41,840 nt of DNA from Desulfuromonadales bacterium. Its GTDB lineage: Bacteria; Desulfobacterota; Desulfuromonadia; Desulfuromonadales; UBA2197. The position numbers and the translations under genes were made by a program. Under the pieces are notes generated by a model. It was not told where the DNA came from, made no database searches, and worked only from the letters and a program-made list of their open reading frames with translations. Shown here piece by piece: positions 32,146-41,840 of this stretch (position 1 is the first letter of the stretch; every line of letters begins with the position of its first letter). The DNA is taken from assembly GCA_014859605.1 (NCBI GenBank), contig JACUTW010000015.1, positions 1-41,840 of the forward strand, written 5' to 3'.

Positions 32146-32412
32146 ATGAAACTCGGGCTGGCACAGGTGGCGGAATTGCTGCGCGATTACCTGCAACAGG
32201 CGGGGTTTATGGTCCGCATCGTCAGCAACGGCCGCGACGGTATCTACTCGCGGCAGCAGCTCATGGACCGCATCTACCCCGACCAGCGCAGCGTCAGTGA
32301 TCGCACTATCGACAGCCACATCAAGAAGCTGCGGCGCAAACCGCTGACGATTAGCGCCGGCAGTGAACTGATCCGCTCAGTCTACGGCGTCGCCTACACC
32401 TTCGACGCCTGA
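32146..32412 (+). pseudogene. BaeR-like response regulator, internally deleted
   Basis: An 88-residue open frame with its own AAGGA site. Residues 5-32 (LAQVAELLRDYLQQAGFMVRIVSNGRDG) match the first helix and second strand of a receiver domain. The frame then jumps directly to YSRQQLMDRIYPDQRSVSDRTIDSHIKKLRR and RSVYGVAYTFDA, the recognition helix and wing of an OmpR-type output domain close to BaeR. Missing are the N-terminal VVDDE strand, the phosphorylated Asp, the rest of the receiver, the linker and the first part of the winged helix. The deletion is in frame, so a short protein may be made, but it can neither be phosphorylated nor form a complete winged helix. No sensor kinase lies nearby. 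Confidence 0.75.
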
Positions 32413-32448
32413 CGCAGTCGATGGCGAGAACAACCGCTCACGACTACC

Positions 32449-33330
32449 TTAGCAAAGCAACTCCCGTCCCGAGACAAATTCCCGGATAACCCCGCTCAGC
32501 GGATCACTGAAACGGACCATCTGGGCCAGCAGTTGTAGCGGGTTTGCATAGTTGTCAGCACGCTCCGCTTGCAGCTTTGGATAAAAGCGGTCATTGAGGA
32601 TGCCGCAGCCGAGGCTGCTGAGATGCAGCCGCAGTTGATGGGTCTTCCCGGTCAGCGGCTGCAGCAGAAAGCGGGCGATGCCGTTGTTGCATTCCAGAAG
32701 GGTAATCACCGAGCGGGCATTGGCTGTTCCGGGGACGACCTGCATCCGGAAGGAGGGGGCGCCGCGCTCAATACGGTTTTCCACCACCCAGACGGAACCC
32801 TCCAATCCGGGCCGGCTGGCCGAGAGCGCCTGATAGGTCTTTTCCACTTCCCCCCGCAAAAAAAGTCCGGCGTAGCAGCCACGCGTCTTCTTGTTGACGG
32901 AGAAGAGGACAATCCCCGCGGTTTCGCGATCAATGCGATGCAGCGGTACCAGATCCGCGAGGCCGGTGCTCCGGCGCAAGCGACTCAGCAGGCACTCCTC
33001 AACATAGCGGCCCCCCGGGGTTACGGGGAGGAAGTGCGGCTTGTCGGCGACAACAAGATCGTCATCCTGATAAAGGATTGACTCCGAAAAGGGAATTTGC
33101 GACTCATTCTCCACCTCACGGAAATAGCGTATCTGCAGATGCGGTTGATAGCTGCTGACCAAGGTAAGCGGCGCTCCCGCCGCGTCCAGGATCTTGCCGG
33201 CAACCAGGCGCCGCGCCCAGATTTCCCGGGAAATATGCGGAAACCTATGGCTCAGGAATTCCAGGAGCGACGGGTAGGGCGTTGCAATCTGCGGCAGGGT
33301 AACGGTCGATGGATGAGATGAAATCCCGAT
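32449..33330 (-). CDS. RluA-family pseudouridine synthase with an ATC start
   Basis: A pseudouridine synthase of the RluA/TruC group, 293 codons if begun at 33330. The catalytic motif is PLHRIDRETAGIVLF, with the Asp in HRIDRET; SILYQDDDLVVADKPHFLPVTPGG and LQPLTGKTHQLRLHLSSLG are the other conserved blocks. The first ATG/GTG/TTG in frame is a TTG at 33162, but the frame stays homologous-looking 56 codons further (LPQIATPYPSLLEFLSHRFPHISREIWARR), the S4-like N-terminal part of these enzymes. AAGGAG (33336-33341) then stands 5 bases before an ATC, exactly where the start should be. Either ATC is used or a former ATG has mutated. The cytochrome gene upstream ends 12 bases before it. Confidence 0.8.
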   Translation of the reverse strand: MGISSHPSTVTLPQIATPYPSLLEFLSHRFPHISREIWARRLVAGKILDAAGAPLTLVSSYQPHLQIRYFREVENESQIPFSESILYQDDDLVVADKPHFLPVTPGGRYVEECLLSRLRRSTGLADLVPLHRIDRETAGIVLFSVNKKTRGCYAGLFLRGEVEKTYQALSASRPGLEGSVWVVENRIERGAPSFRMQVVPGTANARSVITLLECNNGIARFLLQPLTGKTHQLRLHLSSLGCGILNDRFYPKLQAERADNYANPLQLLAQMVRFSDPLSGVIREFVSGRELLC

Positions 33331-33342
33331 GCTTACTCCTTC

Positions 33343-33999
33343 TTACTGACCATATTTTTGGGCCAGATAATCGATGAGGACCATCTTTTCTTCCCCCGAG
33401 AGCTGCGCGCCATTAGCCATCATCCGCGTAACTGTCTCCTCCCACTGGCCGCGAGACCTGCGCTCCCGTTTGGCCCGGTCGGCACTATGACAGACCGAAC
33501 AGCGGGAAGTGAGAAGGCTTGCCCCGGCCTCGGCTAGATTCTCTCCGGTGACAACCGTTGCCTCAACCTGCATTGTCGCCAGCAAACCCGCCCGCAGCTC
33601 GGCTTTTTCCCCATCCGTCAAACGTGCTTCGGGATGGAGCAGGAGATAACGGGGCAAGGGCATTCTCCCGGAGCGAATCTCTTCGTCCGCTTTTCTTCCC
33701 GACATATCCCCGGCATGCCAGTCCGAAAAATTAAACTCAGCCCGGCCTTGGCGCACATCGTAAACGACCAGCCAGCTCATCGGCGCCACCTTGGCGTACC
33801 AAGGCCAGACAGTTTCATTCGAATGGCAATCGAAGCAGGCCCGTTTCGCCAGGGCGCGGGTCTCGGGTCGATCCCAGACCGGTTCATTGACCACCGGCGG
33901 ATTATCCGGCTGTAAAAAGGGGAGAGCCTGCAGCAACAGCAGGACGATCACCGCAATTCCTGCTCCCTTAAGCGCGTACGCTTTCAATTTTTCCAGCAT
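33343..33999 (-). CDS. Heme-binding (haem_bd) cytochrome-like protein
   Basis: A 218-residue protein anchored by one N-terminal helix (about 12-30), with two heme-attachment motifs: CFDCH at 55-59 and CSVCH at 167-171. The region after the first (SNETVWPWYAKVAPMSWLVVYDVRQGRAEFNFSDW) is the haem_bd domain. Further on are GRMPLPRYLLLHPEARLTDGEKAEL and a c-type cytochrome tail (GQWEETVTRMMANGAQLSGEEKMVLIDYLAQKY). It should lie in the periplasm and carry two c-type hemes, which fits a respiring deltaproteobacterium. ATG 33999 has AGGGAGAG upstream; the frame extends 14 codons more without support. The pseudouridine synthase follows 12 bases past the stop. Confidence 0.82.
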   Translation of the reverse strand: MLEKLKAYALKGAGIAVIVLLLLQALPFLQPDNPPVVNEPVWDRPETRALAKRACFDCHSNETVWPWYAKVAPMSWLVVYDVRQGRAEFNFSDWHAGDMSGRKADEEIRSGRMPLPRYLLLHPEARLTDGEKAELRAGLLATMQVEATVVTGENLAEAGASLLTSRCSVCHSADRAKRERRSRGQWEETVTRMMANGAQLSGEEKMVLIDYLAQKYGQ

Positions 34000-34050
34000 C
34001 TTTCTCTCCCTTCCGGCTAAAATCCCCTTGAAATAATTCAATTTATCTCT

Positions 34051-34986
34051 TCAAAAAATCAGCAAATGCAATCCCGCCCGCAGCAGCACGCCGACCGCCG
34101 CGCCGGCAAGCGCCGGCCGCACTACCGAGGCACAGCGGCTGCCGGCCGAGATCAGGACGGCGACACCGACAAGATCGCAGGGGTTGATGAGAAAACCGGC
34201 CATGCGGTTCATCTCCAGCGGGGTCATCACCCCTTCCGTGAGAAGGTTGAGCATCACTCCCATCATCGCCGTGCCGCCGGCCAGATATTTGGTGGCAATC
34301 GGCAGGACCGCCACGGCCGGAAAGCCGATTAAAGCGAAGAAGGGGGCAAGGAGTCCTTCGAGGAGGGCAATGGCGCCGATCGCCGTGAAGACATTGACCA
34401 GAAAGAGGGCCAGAACAAGGATGGGGATAGCGCCAAGAATAATCTGGATCGCTTCCTGACCGCCGAGGATCATCAGATTAAAGGTCGTGGTCTTTGGCCT
34501 CTTCTCCGCCGGTGGCAACTCCCCATGCGTCAGATCTTCGGCCCCGCTAGAACGGGCAAAGAGGTAATAAGTGACGGCGGCGGCGGCAAGGCCACCAAGG
34601 AGCGAGGTCATCATGATCACGCCAAGATCGAGACCGACCGTCACCAGCGGAAAGACGACATTGGCCTGCGACATGGTGAAGACCATCGCCAGAGTCGCAG
34701 CGATCTGCCGGCGGGCGGTGTGATCCTTCTCCATGATCGTCAAGGTGGCAAGGGGGGCGGCGAAACTGACCAGGAGGAGCTGGAGCATGGCAAAGACCCC
34801 GGCGCCGGGGATACCGACCAGCTTGAGGATGGGCTGCAGAGCACGGGCAACGAGAGTGAGAATCCCGCGCGCTTCAATCACTTTCATCAGCGCCATCATG
34901 ATGACGAGGACCGGCAAAAGGATATAAAGAGCGAGATCGAGCGCTGATTTCCCCGAAGCGAGGATAATTTTGATGAATTCTTCCAA
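34051..34986 (-). CDS. Nucleoside-recognition (Gate domain) membrane protein
   Basis: A 311-residue integral membrane protein with about eight helices and two nucleoside-recognition (Gate) segments. The first follows the N-terminal helix (LPVLVIMMALMKVIEARG); the second includes GFPAVAVLPIATKYLAGGTAMMGVMLNLLTEGVMTPLEMNRMAGFLINP. It resembles SpmA/SpmB-like and YjiG/YjiH-like proteins, whose role is not known; the transported ligand, if any, is unidentified. The start is a TTG at 34986, with GGAGG 4 bases before it. It lies upstream of the cytochrome gene on the same strand (51-base gap). Confidence 0.8.
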   Translation of the reverse strand: MEEFIKIILASGKSALDLALYILLPVLVIMMALMKVIEARGILTLVARALQPILKLVGIPGAGVFAMLQLLLVSFAAPLATLTIMEKDHTARRQIAATLAMVFTMSQANVVFPLVTVGLDLGVIMMTSLLGGLAAAAVTYYLFARSSGAEDLTHGELPPAEKRPKTTTFNLMILGGQEAIQIILGAIPILVLALFLVNVFTAIGAIALLEGLLAPFFALIGFPAVAVLPIATKYLAGGTAMMGVMLNLLTEGVMTPLEMNRMAGFLINPCDLVGVAVLISAGSRCASVVRPALAGAAVGVLLRAGLHLLIF

Positions 34987-35000
34987 AATGCCTCCAAAAC

Positions 35001-35058
35001 CACCACCCCCCGGCCCCCTCCTTGCTTAAGGAGGGGGTGCCCGACAGGGCGGGGATGG
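35001..35058. repeat. CCCCTCC/GGAGGGG palindromic repeat
   Basis: ccccctcctt (35014-35023), a 4-base loop and aaggaggggg (35028-35037) form a perfect 10-bp stem, with outer ccaccacccc/ggggatggtgg arms. It sits between the divergent Gate-domain gene and the B12-binding radical SAM gene, so either promoter may read through it. Confidence 0.75.
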
Positions 35059-35140
35059 TGGGTCATTCTAACGTTGCAGCAGATTCTGTCAATGCGTCTT
35101 TTCTCTTTGCCACCTGCTGATTATCGTTTATCCTCCGGCG

Positions 35141-36814
35141 ATGCTGACTCTCCTCACCACCCTGCACAGCAAATATATCCACGCCAGCCTCGCCCTCCCC
35201 TGCCTGGCAGCGGCTTGTGGCAGCGACTGCGGCGAAGTGCGGATCTGCGAGTTTACTGTCCACGAGCCGAAAGAGCAGATCCTCGCCGCCCTCCTTGCTC
35301 CCCAGCCCGACGTCATTGCCTTCTCCGTCTACATCTGGAACCGTTCGGCGACCCTGGAGCTCATCGATGCTCTGGCGGTAGTGCGACCGCAGCTGCGCAT
35401 CATCGTTGGCGGACCGGAACTGTCATGGGAGACCGCAGCGCTGCTCAAGGAGCATCCCGGCATCAGCGCCCTGATCCGCGGCGAAGGGGAGATTCCTTTC
35501 CCCGCCCTCCTTGCTGCCTGGGCGCGAGGCGAACATGGCGCGGGAATTCCCAATCTTCTGCTCCGTTGTGACAACGACTTGATCGAAGGCCCTTTTCTGC
35601 CCCCTGCCGACAACCTCGACTCCCTCCCCTCCCCCTTTGCCGCCGGACTGGTCGATCTCCAGCGCGGGCTGGTCTATTACGAATCGAGCCGCGGCTGCCC
35701 TTACAGCTGCGCCTTCTGCATGAGCGCCCTCGATCCGCATGTGCGCTCCTTCTCGCTGACTCGGATACAAGCCGACCTCAAGCTCCTCCTCGACGCCGAG
35801 GTGCCACAGATTAAATTCGTCGATCGCACCTTCAACTACAACGGCGCCCGCAGCCGCGCCATCTGGTCCTTCCTCCTCCAGCACAACCGTAAAAGCCACT
35901 TTCATTTCGAGATCGGCGCCCACCTCCTCGACGACGCATCCCTCGCCCTGCTGGCAACCGTGCCGGCGGAGACCTTCCAGTTCGAGATCGGCGTCCAGTC
36001 GACTTTGCCGGCGACCCTGGCCGCCATCAGCCGCAACGCCGATCTGGAGAAGCTCGAAAGGAACGTGCGCCGCCTGCGCAGCGAGACGTCGATCCACCTC
36101 CACCTCGATCTCATCTACGGCCTCCCGGCCGAGGGCTACGGCGATTTCCTGTCCTCACTCGACCGCGTTTCCGCCCTCCGTCCCCATGCGCTGCAGATCG
36201 AGCCGGTCAAGCTCCTCCCCGGCGCGCCGCTGCGCCGCGACGCCAAGGAGCTCGGGATTAGCTTCGATCCGCATCCCCCTTACAGCGTCCTGACCACGCC
36301 GCTCCTCGACTTCGAGGCTCTCGAAAAGTTGCGCGGCATCAGCCGTCTCCTTGATCTCCTCGTCAACAGCCACAAGTTCACCGGCACGATTGCCGGACTC
36401 ACCGAGGGGAACAACTCCCGCGCCGCCACTCTCGAAGCGCTCGAAGCGTACTGGCGGCAGCACGACTACTTCCGCCATCCGGTCGGGCTGCGTGAGGTCT
36501 TCCTGCGGCTGGCTGATTACCTGCGGCAGGCAGCACCGCACCTCCTCGACGCCCTGGCCCGCGATCTGCTTGGGAGCGAACGGATCACTCCCGAACAGGC
36601 GCCGTGGTTTGTCAATACCGCTCTCAGTGACGAAGAGGCAAAAGCAGTGCGCGAGCGGGTGAAGCAGGTAACGGAGAAAATTCGCGGCCAGGGGATCAAG
36701 CTACAGCATACGGCAGCGGTCTTCAGCGAGAGCGGCCGCATCGTCCGTTTCTTCCTGTATTACACGGCGCCGGGACAGGGGCTGGAAGTGCGTGAGGAGG
36801 TTGTGCTCCCGTAG
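35141..36814 (+). CDS. B12-binding radical SAM protein
   Basis: A 557-residue protein. Residues 1-140 form a cobalamin-binding-like Rossmann domain (DVIAFSVYIWNRSATLELIDALAVVRPQLRIIVGGPELSWE and LIRGEGEIPFPAL). The radical SAM barrel follows with CPYSCAFC (Cys186, Cys190, Cys193) after YYESSRGC, then FVDRTFNYNGARS and HLDLIYGLPAEGYGDF. The C-terminal 200 residues resemble DUF4080, the tail often joined to this type. Family members include methyltransferases and cyclases; the substrate here is unknown. The ATG at 35141 has no good ribosome site. The stop is 102 bases from uvrB, separated by a repeat hairpin. Confidence 0.85.
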   Translation: MLTLLTTLHSKYIHASLALPCLAAACGSDCGEVRICEFTVHEPKEQILAALLAPQPDVIAFSVYIWNRSATLELIDALAVVRPQLRIIVGGPELSWETAALLKEHPGISALIRGEGEIPFPALLAAWARGEHGAGIPNLLLRCDNDLIEGPFLPPADNLDSLPSPFAAGLVDLQRGLVYYESSRGCPYSCAFCMSALDPHVRSFSLTRIQADLKLLLDAEVPQIKFVDRTFNYNGARSRAIWSFLLQHNRKSHFHFEIGAHLLDDASLALLATVPAETFQFEIGVQSTLPATLAAISRNADLEKLERNVRRLRSETSIHLHLDLIYGLPAEGYGDFLSSLDRVSALRPHALQIEPVKLLPGAPLRRDAKELGISFDPHPPYSVLTTPLLDFEALEKLRGISRLLDLLVNSHKFTGTIAGLTEGNNSRAATLEALEAYWRQHDYFRHPVGLREVFLRLADYLRQAAPHLLDALARDLLGSERITPEQAPWFVNTALSDEEAKAVRERVKQVTEKIRGQGIKLQHTAAVFSESGRIVRFFLYYTAPGQGLEVREEVVLP

Positions 36815-36882
36815 GGGCGCTGCTTGCCGCGCCCTGATCTTCCTGTTAATGCAAAACAGGGCGCAGCACGCTGCGCCCCTAC
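36811..36882. repeat. GGGGCG/CGCCCC palindromic element before uvrB
   Basis: Outer arms gtaggggcgc (36811-36820) and gcgcccctac (36873-36882) are perfect; inner arms gcgccctg (36829-36836) and cagggcgc (36857-36864) also pair. The element begins within the stop codon region of the radical SAM gene. It is the most complete copy of this family in the window. Confidence 0.8.
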
Positions 36883-36916
36883 AAAATCTGTCTGTATCTA
36901 TGCTATCCTTCCTCCC

Positions 36917-38917
<2,001 letters not shown>

Positions 38918-38971
38918 GCTATAAACCGGCGGGTCGCTTCCCCGCGGCCTTCAACCTGACAGGTCAAAAGC

Positions 38972-38992
38972 GGGCGGGCACAAGACCCGCCC
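38972..38992. repeat. GGGCGGG/CCCGCCC hairpin
   Basis: gggcggg (38972-38978) and cccgccc (38986-38992) pair around a 7-base loop and are followed by CCTACCG, the CCCCTAC ending of the GGGGCG family. It may also aid termination after uvrB. Confidence 0.55.
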
Positions 38993-39032
38993 CTACCGCA
39001 CAACCAGAAAAACGCCAAGTGTCAAAACAAAA

Positions 39033-39845
39033 TCACACCTCTGACTTCTTCCCGCCGCTATGCACATACCAATAAGCCAAAGCGACGAAAAGGACGCCGC
39101 CGACGATATTGCCGAGGGTCACCGGGATCAGGTTGGCGACAAGGAAATTCGCCCAGGTGAGACTCGGGTCGATCGCCGGGAAGGCCTCCTTGATCAGCAG
39201 ACCGCTGGGGATAAAGTACATGTTGGCGACGGAATGCTCAAAGCCGCTGGCAACAAAGGTCATGATCGGCACATAACAAGCGAGAATTTTGCCGGGGATG
39301 TCGCGGGCCGCAGTTGCCATGAAGACCGCCAGGCAGACCAGCCAGTTGCAGAGGACGCCGCGGAGAAAGGCGACCTCGAAGGGGAGGTTGCACTTGGCGG
39401 TGGCAATATTCACAGCATGGGCGCCGACGTTACCGTTTTCCCAGAGACGGCTCTCCGCCATCATCCAGGCGAAGAAGATCGCGCCAAGAAGATTCCCGAC
39501 GATCACCAACCCCCAGTTCTCCAGCATCTTGCCCACACTAATCTCGCCGTCGAGGACCGAGGAAGCGAGGAGGCTGTTGCCGGTGAAGAGCTCGGAGCCG
39601 CAGATGACGACGAGCATGAGGCCGATGGAGAAGACGCTGCCGCCGAGGAGACGGGCCACGCCGCTACCGAGATGAGCGGCGGCGTCACTGGTGACGACCG
39701 TCGCCAACTCGGCGCCGAAGGAGATGTAGAAACCGGCGAGGAGGCTGAGGACAAAGGTGCGCCCCAGGGATTGGGCAAGGACGCGGCGGCCGTTGGCAAT
39801 GATCGCGCCGATCGTCTCGGCGGGGGTGAGGAAACGTTTTTCCAT
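39033..39845 (-). CDS. Formate/nitrite transporter family channel
   Basis: A 270-residue inner-membrane protein of the FocA/NirC family, six helices, forming a pentameric channel for small monovalent anions such as formate, nitrite or hydrosulfide. Typical sequence blocks are LTPAETIGAIIANG at the start, AGFYISFGAE, LVVICGSELFTGNSL, FLRGVLCNWLVCLAVFMATAARDIPGKI and ASGFEHSVANMYFIP (the conserved His in GFEHSVANM lines the pore). ATG 39845 has GAGG 6 bases before it; a longer frame to 39881 would add 12 residues from the upstream repeat. Which ion it carries cannot be told. No formate or nitrite enzyme is adjacent. Confidence 0.92.
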   Translation of the reverse strand: MEKRFLTPAETIGAIIANGRRVLAQSLGRTFVLSLLAGFYISFGAELATVVTSDAAAHLGSGVARLLGGSVFSIGLMLVVICGSELFTGNSLLASSVLDGEISVGKMLENWGLVIVGNLLGAIFFAWMMAESRLWENGNVGAHAVNIATAKCNLPFEVAFLRGVLCNWLVCLAVFMATAARDIPGKILACYVPIMTFVASGFEHSVANMYFIPSGLLIKEAFPAIDPSLTWANFLVANLIPVTLGNIVGGVLFVALAYWYVHSGGKKSEV

Positions 39846-39865
39846 GGGATCCTCGTCGAAATTAA

Positions 39866-39890
39866 AATCCCCCTTTAGCAAAGGGGGATT
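39866..39890. repeat. CCCCC/GGGGG palindromic repeat
   Basis: aatcccccttt (39866-39876), loop agc and aaagggggatt (39880-39890) form a perfect 11-bp stem. It lies upstream of the FocA/NirC-type gene and downstream of the sulfotransferase stop, and may terminate transcription between them. Confidence 0.75.
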
Positions 39891-39921
39891 GCGGGGAATT
39901 TGGCGTCAGGGAAAGAGCCAG

Positions 39922-40572
39922 TCAGTCGAAGGTATAACCGAACATCGCGATATCCGCAGCAAAGTGCTGCGCCACAAGGGCGGCGGTCTCCGGGGTGTAA
40001 TACTTCTGATAGCCGCCGCGATCCTTGGCCTGGCGCTTGTGTTCTAGTGTTGGCGGCTTGACCCCGATGCGCTCGCAAATAGTGATGAAGTCATCGCTCA
40101 ACGTCTCAAAACGCCCGATAAAATCGACCAGGACCTTGCCGTGCAGATCGACCAGATAGTCCGATTGCAGAGAAATCGAAGTGTCGAGATGAAACTGATA
40201 AGGGCGCGCCGGATCGAGCTTGTAGCGGAGAAAGGCTTCGAAGTCGCGGTCGCCAACGAGGTGAGGGCGCTCGCGCTTGAGGTGATGGTAGGAGCTGACC
40301 TGCAGATCCCAGGGGTTGCGGACAAAGGCGAACTTGAAGAGGCCGTCGAAGACCTCGCGCGGCAGCATTTCGTAGGCAGCAATAACCTTGGCATGACGCG
40401 GGATCTTGCAGGCAATACGATGCCCGGTCCAGCCGCTGATGCGGCTACAGATAAACTGGGGGATGAAGTAGGGATCGCGCCAGCGCAGGCGATTAAGGGT
40501 CGAGCGGACGCTGGTACCGGCGGTCTTGGCGATATGGACAAAGAGGAATTTGTGACGGTGGCAGATGAGCAT
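39922..40572 (-). CDS. Sulfotransferase-family protein
   Basis: A 216-residue protein of the sulfotransferase superfamily, which moves a sulfo group from PAPS to a hydroxyl or amine. The 5'-phosphosulfate-binding loop is VHIAKTAGTSVRSTL (residues 12-26), and FAFVRNPWDLQVSSYHHL is the 3'-phosphate-binding motif. The ATG at 40572 has AAGGA 8 bases before it and begins MLICHRHKFLFVHIAKTAGTS, as is usual; the frame extends 24 codons upstream without a ribosome site. It is next to a glycosyltransferase on the same strand (111-base gap), so the acceptor is probably a surface polysaccharide or a lipid-linked sugar. Confidence 0.82.
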   Translation of the reverse strand: MLICHRHKFLFVHIAKTAGTSVRSTLNRLRWRDPYFIPQFICSRISGWTGHRIACKIPRHAKVIAAYEMLPREVFDGLFKFAFVRNPWDLQVSSYHHLKRERPHLVGDRDFEAFLRYKLDPARPYQFHLDTSISLQSDYLVDLHGKVLVDFIGRFETLSDDFITICERIGVKPPTLEHKRQAKDRGGYQKYYTPETAALVAQHFAADIAMFGYTFD

Positions 40573-40683
40573 GAGAAAAATCCTTCTTGTTGCTCCGATA
40601 ATTTGATAAGTGAAACGTAGGAGCTGGCTCCAGCCTGCGATCATCGCGAGCGGGAGATCGCTCCAACAAACGAATCTGATTGT

Positions 40684-41796
40684 TTATGTACCGAGGAGGA
40701 GGCGGCGATAGTGCCTAGCACTGCTGCTGACGTTATAGTCGGCAACGGCGGCGCGAATCGCGGCGGCCGGTGGCGGGCTGTCAAGCATGCGCTGCATCGC
40801 CGCCGCCATGGTTGCCGGATCCCCCATCGGCACCAGTTCGCCAACCCCGGCGCCGGGGAGGAGTTCATTGGGGCCGCTCGGGCAATCGGCCGCCACCACC
40901 GGGATTCCCAGGGCCATGGCCTCGGTGAGGGCATTGGGCGAACCTTCCCAGCGGGAGGAGAGGACGAAGAGTTGCGCCCGGCGCAGATAGCGGTAGGGAT
41001 TCGCTTCGAAACCGGGAAGACGGAGATCGGCCGTGACCCCGAGTTCAGCGGCGAGCGCTTCGAGAGCCGGGCGGTCGCTCCCCTCACCGAGGATGAGGAG
41101 GCGACAGGGACGATTGGCGCGCAGCAAGGCAAAGGCCTGCAACAGCGTAAAGAAATCCTTCTGCTCGGTCAGCCGTCCCAGCCCCATGATCACCGACGGC
41201 GCACCGGGGAGAAACCAGGGATCATCAACCTCGACCTGGCTTTGCACCTCCATCGCCGCGGTAATCACCGGATTACGCACCACATGAAAGCGCTCGGCCG
41301 GCAGACCGGTAATCTTGAGGAGATCCTGCCGCACCCCTTCCGAGACCGCAATCACCGCGTCGGCCTGACGATAAAACCAGGGCATCGGCCAGCACCAGAG
41401 GGCAAAGCGCCACGGCGCTTTATTCTCGAAAGCCGCCGACACTGTGGTGCCGAGGCGGAAGCCGAGGCGTACCGGCACGCCGCTCAGGCGCCGGGCGAGG
41501 ACGGCAGTGCGACAGGCGCGCTCCTTGGCGGCGAGGAGGGCATCAGGGCGCTCGCGTTTGAGATAAGCGGCAAGGCGGAAGAGGCTGGTAAAGGTGTGGT
41601 TGGTGCCGAGTTTGACCAGGCGCACGCCGGCCGGGAGCTGTTGCAGGTGTTTGCTGGTCGAACGCGCCACGACCAGATCGACCGCGCAGCCGTCGGCGGC
41701 CAGCCCGCCGGCGAGGTTGAGGAGCATCCGTTCGACGCCGCCGGCCCCGGAGAAAGAGGCGAAGATGGCGATCTTTTTCGCTGGGTTCTTTTCCAT
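40684..41796 (-). CDS. GT4-type glycosyltransferase
   Basis: A 370-residue (375 from a GTG at 41811) family 4 glycosyltransferase of GT-B fold. The N-terminal half contains FASFSGAGGVERMLLNLAGGLAADG, the conserved glycine-rich start. The C-terminal half has MGLGRLTEQKDFFTLLQAFALL, LLILGEGSDRPALEALAAELGV and the donor-binding SRWEGSPNALTEAMALGIPVVAADCPSGPNELL (the EAMALG motif with the conserved Glu). It transfers a sugar from a nucleotide donor to a lipid-linked or cell-surface acceptor. Start uncertain: the ATG at 41796 begins the family's sequence; the GTG five codons upstream has GAGG overlapping it. It is probably part of a locus continuing beyond the window. Confidence 0.85.
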   Translation of the reverse strand: MEKNPAKKIAIFASFSGAGGVERMLLNLAGGLAADGCAVDLVVARSTSKHLQQLPAGVRLVKLGTNHTFTSLFRLAAYLKRERPDALLAAKERACRTAVLARRLSGVPVRLGFRLGTTVSAAFENKAPWRFALWCWPMPWFYRQADAVIAVSEGVRQDLLKITGLPAERFHVVRNPVITAAMEVQSQVEVDDPWFLPGAPSVIMGLGRLTEQKDFFTLLQAFALLRANRPCRLLILGEGSDRPALEALAAELGVTADLRLPGFEANPYRYLRRAQLFVLSSRWEGSPNALTEAMALGIPVVAADCPSGPNELLPGAGVGELVPMGDPATMAAAMQRMLDSPPPAAAIRAAVADYNVSSSARHYRRLLLGT

Positions 41797-41840
41797 TTTA
41801 TAACCATTCACCTCAAAGCAAAACCAATCGAATTTACAGG

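Overview
The window looks like a chromosomal stretch of a GC-rich (high-50s percent by eye) Gram-negative bacterium. The best guess is a deltaproteobacterium of the Desulfuromonadales type (Desulfuromonas/Geobacter/Pelobacter relatives). This rests on the mix of gene families (heme-binding c-type cytochrome, FocA/NirC channel, two radical SAM proteins, maltodextrin phosphorylase, YcbB/YcbK cell-wall pair) and on the small palindromic repeats scattered between genes. No rRNA, tRNA, CRISPR array, insertion sequence or prophage was seen. The lineage is an inference, not a measurement.

Layout. 1-770: an orphan MqsA-type antitoxin beside the last ~28 codons of its toxin, cut off at a perfect 20-bp palindrome. 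775-6568: a three-gene RND efflux operon (TolC-like, lipoprotein adaptor, HAE1 pump) on the minus strand with a promoter/operator candidate upstream. 6764-6940: a small cysteine-containing protein. 7255-10434: a glycine betaine/proline ABC importer (proV-proW-proX) closed by a 19-bp perfect terminator stem. 10590-11888: a beta-barrel porin. 12051-14308: a cell-wall pair (L,D-transpeptidase YcbB-like and Tat-exported YcbK/MepK-like hydrolase). 14378-18347: an operon of TPR protein, CopA copper ATPase, DUF2905 membrane protein and YkgJ-type Cys-cluster protein. 18517-19847: an OmpA-like lipoprotein converging on Hsp33. 19923-23425: sugar nucleotidyltransferase plus glycogen phosphorylase. 23501-25477: a YjgA/DarP-like protein and a radical SAM protein.

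25559-30084 is accessory in flavour: StbDE (RelE-type) toxin-antitoxin, a DUF3147 membrane protein, a HEPN/MNT pair, an aldo/keto reductase and a DUF4143 AAA ATPase, with inverted repeats between them. 30161-31423 is a DUF445 membrane protein. At 31574-32412 lie two facing gene remnants: the C-terminal half of a Spy/CpxP-like periplasmic chaperone and a BaeR-like response regulator with most of its receiver removed in frame. An 11-bp-phased tandem repeat that looks like the regulator's binding site and a diverged inverted repeat lie between them. No sensor kinase remains. I read this as a decayed envelope-stress module.

32449-34986 holds a pseudouridine synthase whose only well-placed start codon is ATC, a di-heme-motif cytochrome-like protein and a nucleoside-recognition membrane protein. 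35141-38917 holds a B12-binding radical SAM protein and UvrB. 39033-41796 holds a FocA/NirC channel, a sulfotransferase and a GT4-type glycosyltransferase, the last two probably the edge of a surface-polysaccharide locus.

Two families of short palindromic repeats (a GGGGCG/CGCCCC type and a CCCCTCC/GGAGGGG type) recur between genes. No clearly new multi-gene system was found. The most notable observations are the decayed stress module with its candidate operator, the ATC start, and the toxin gene cut at a palindrome.
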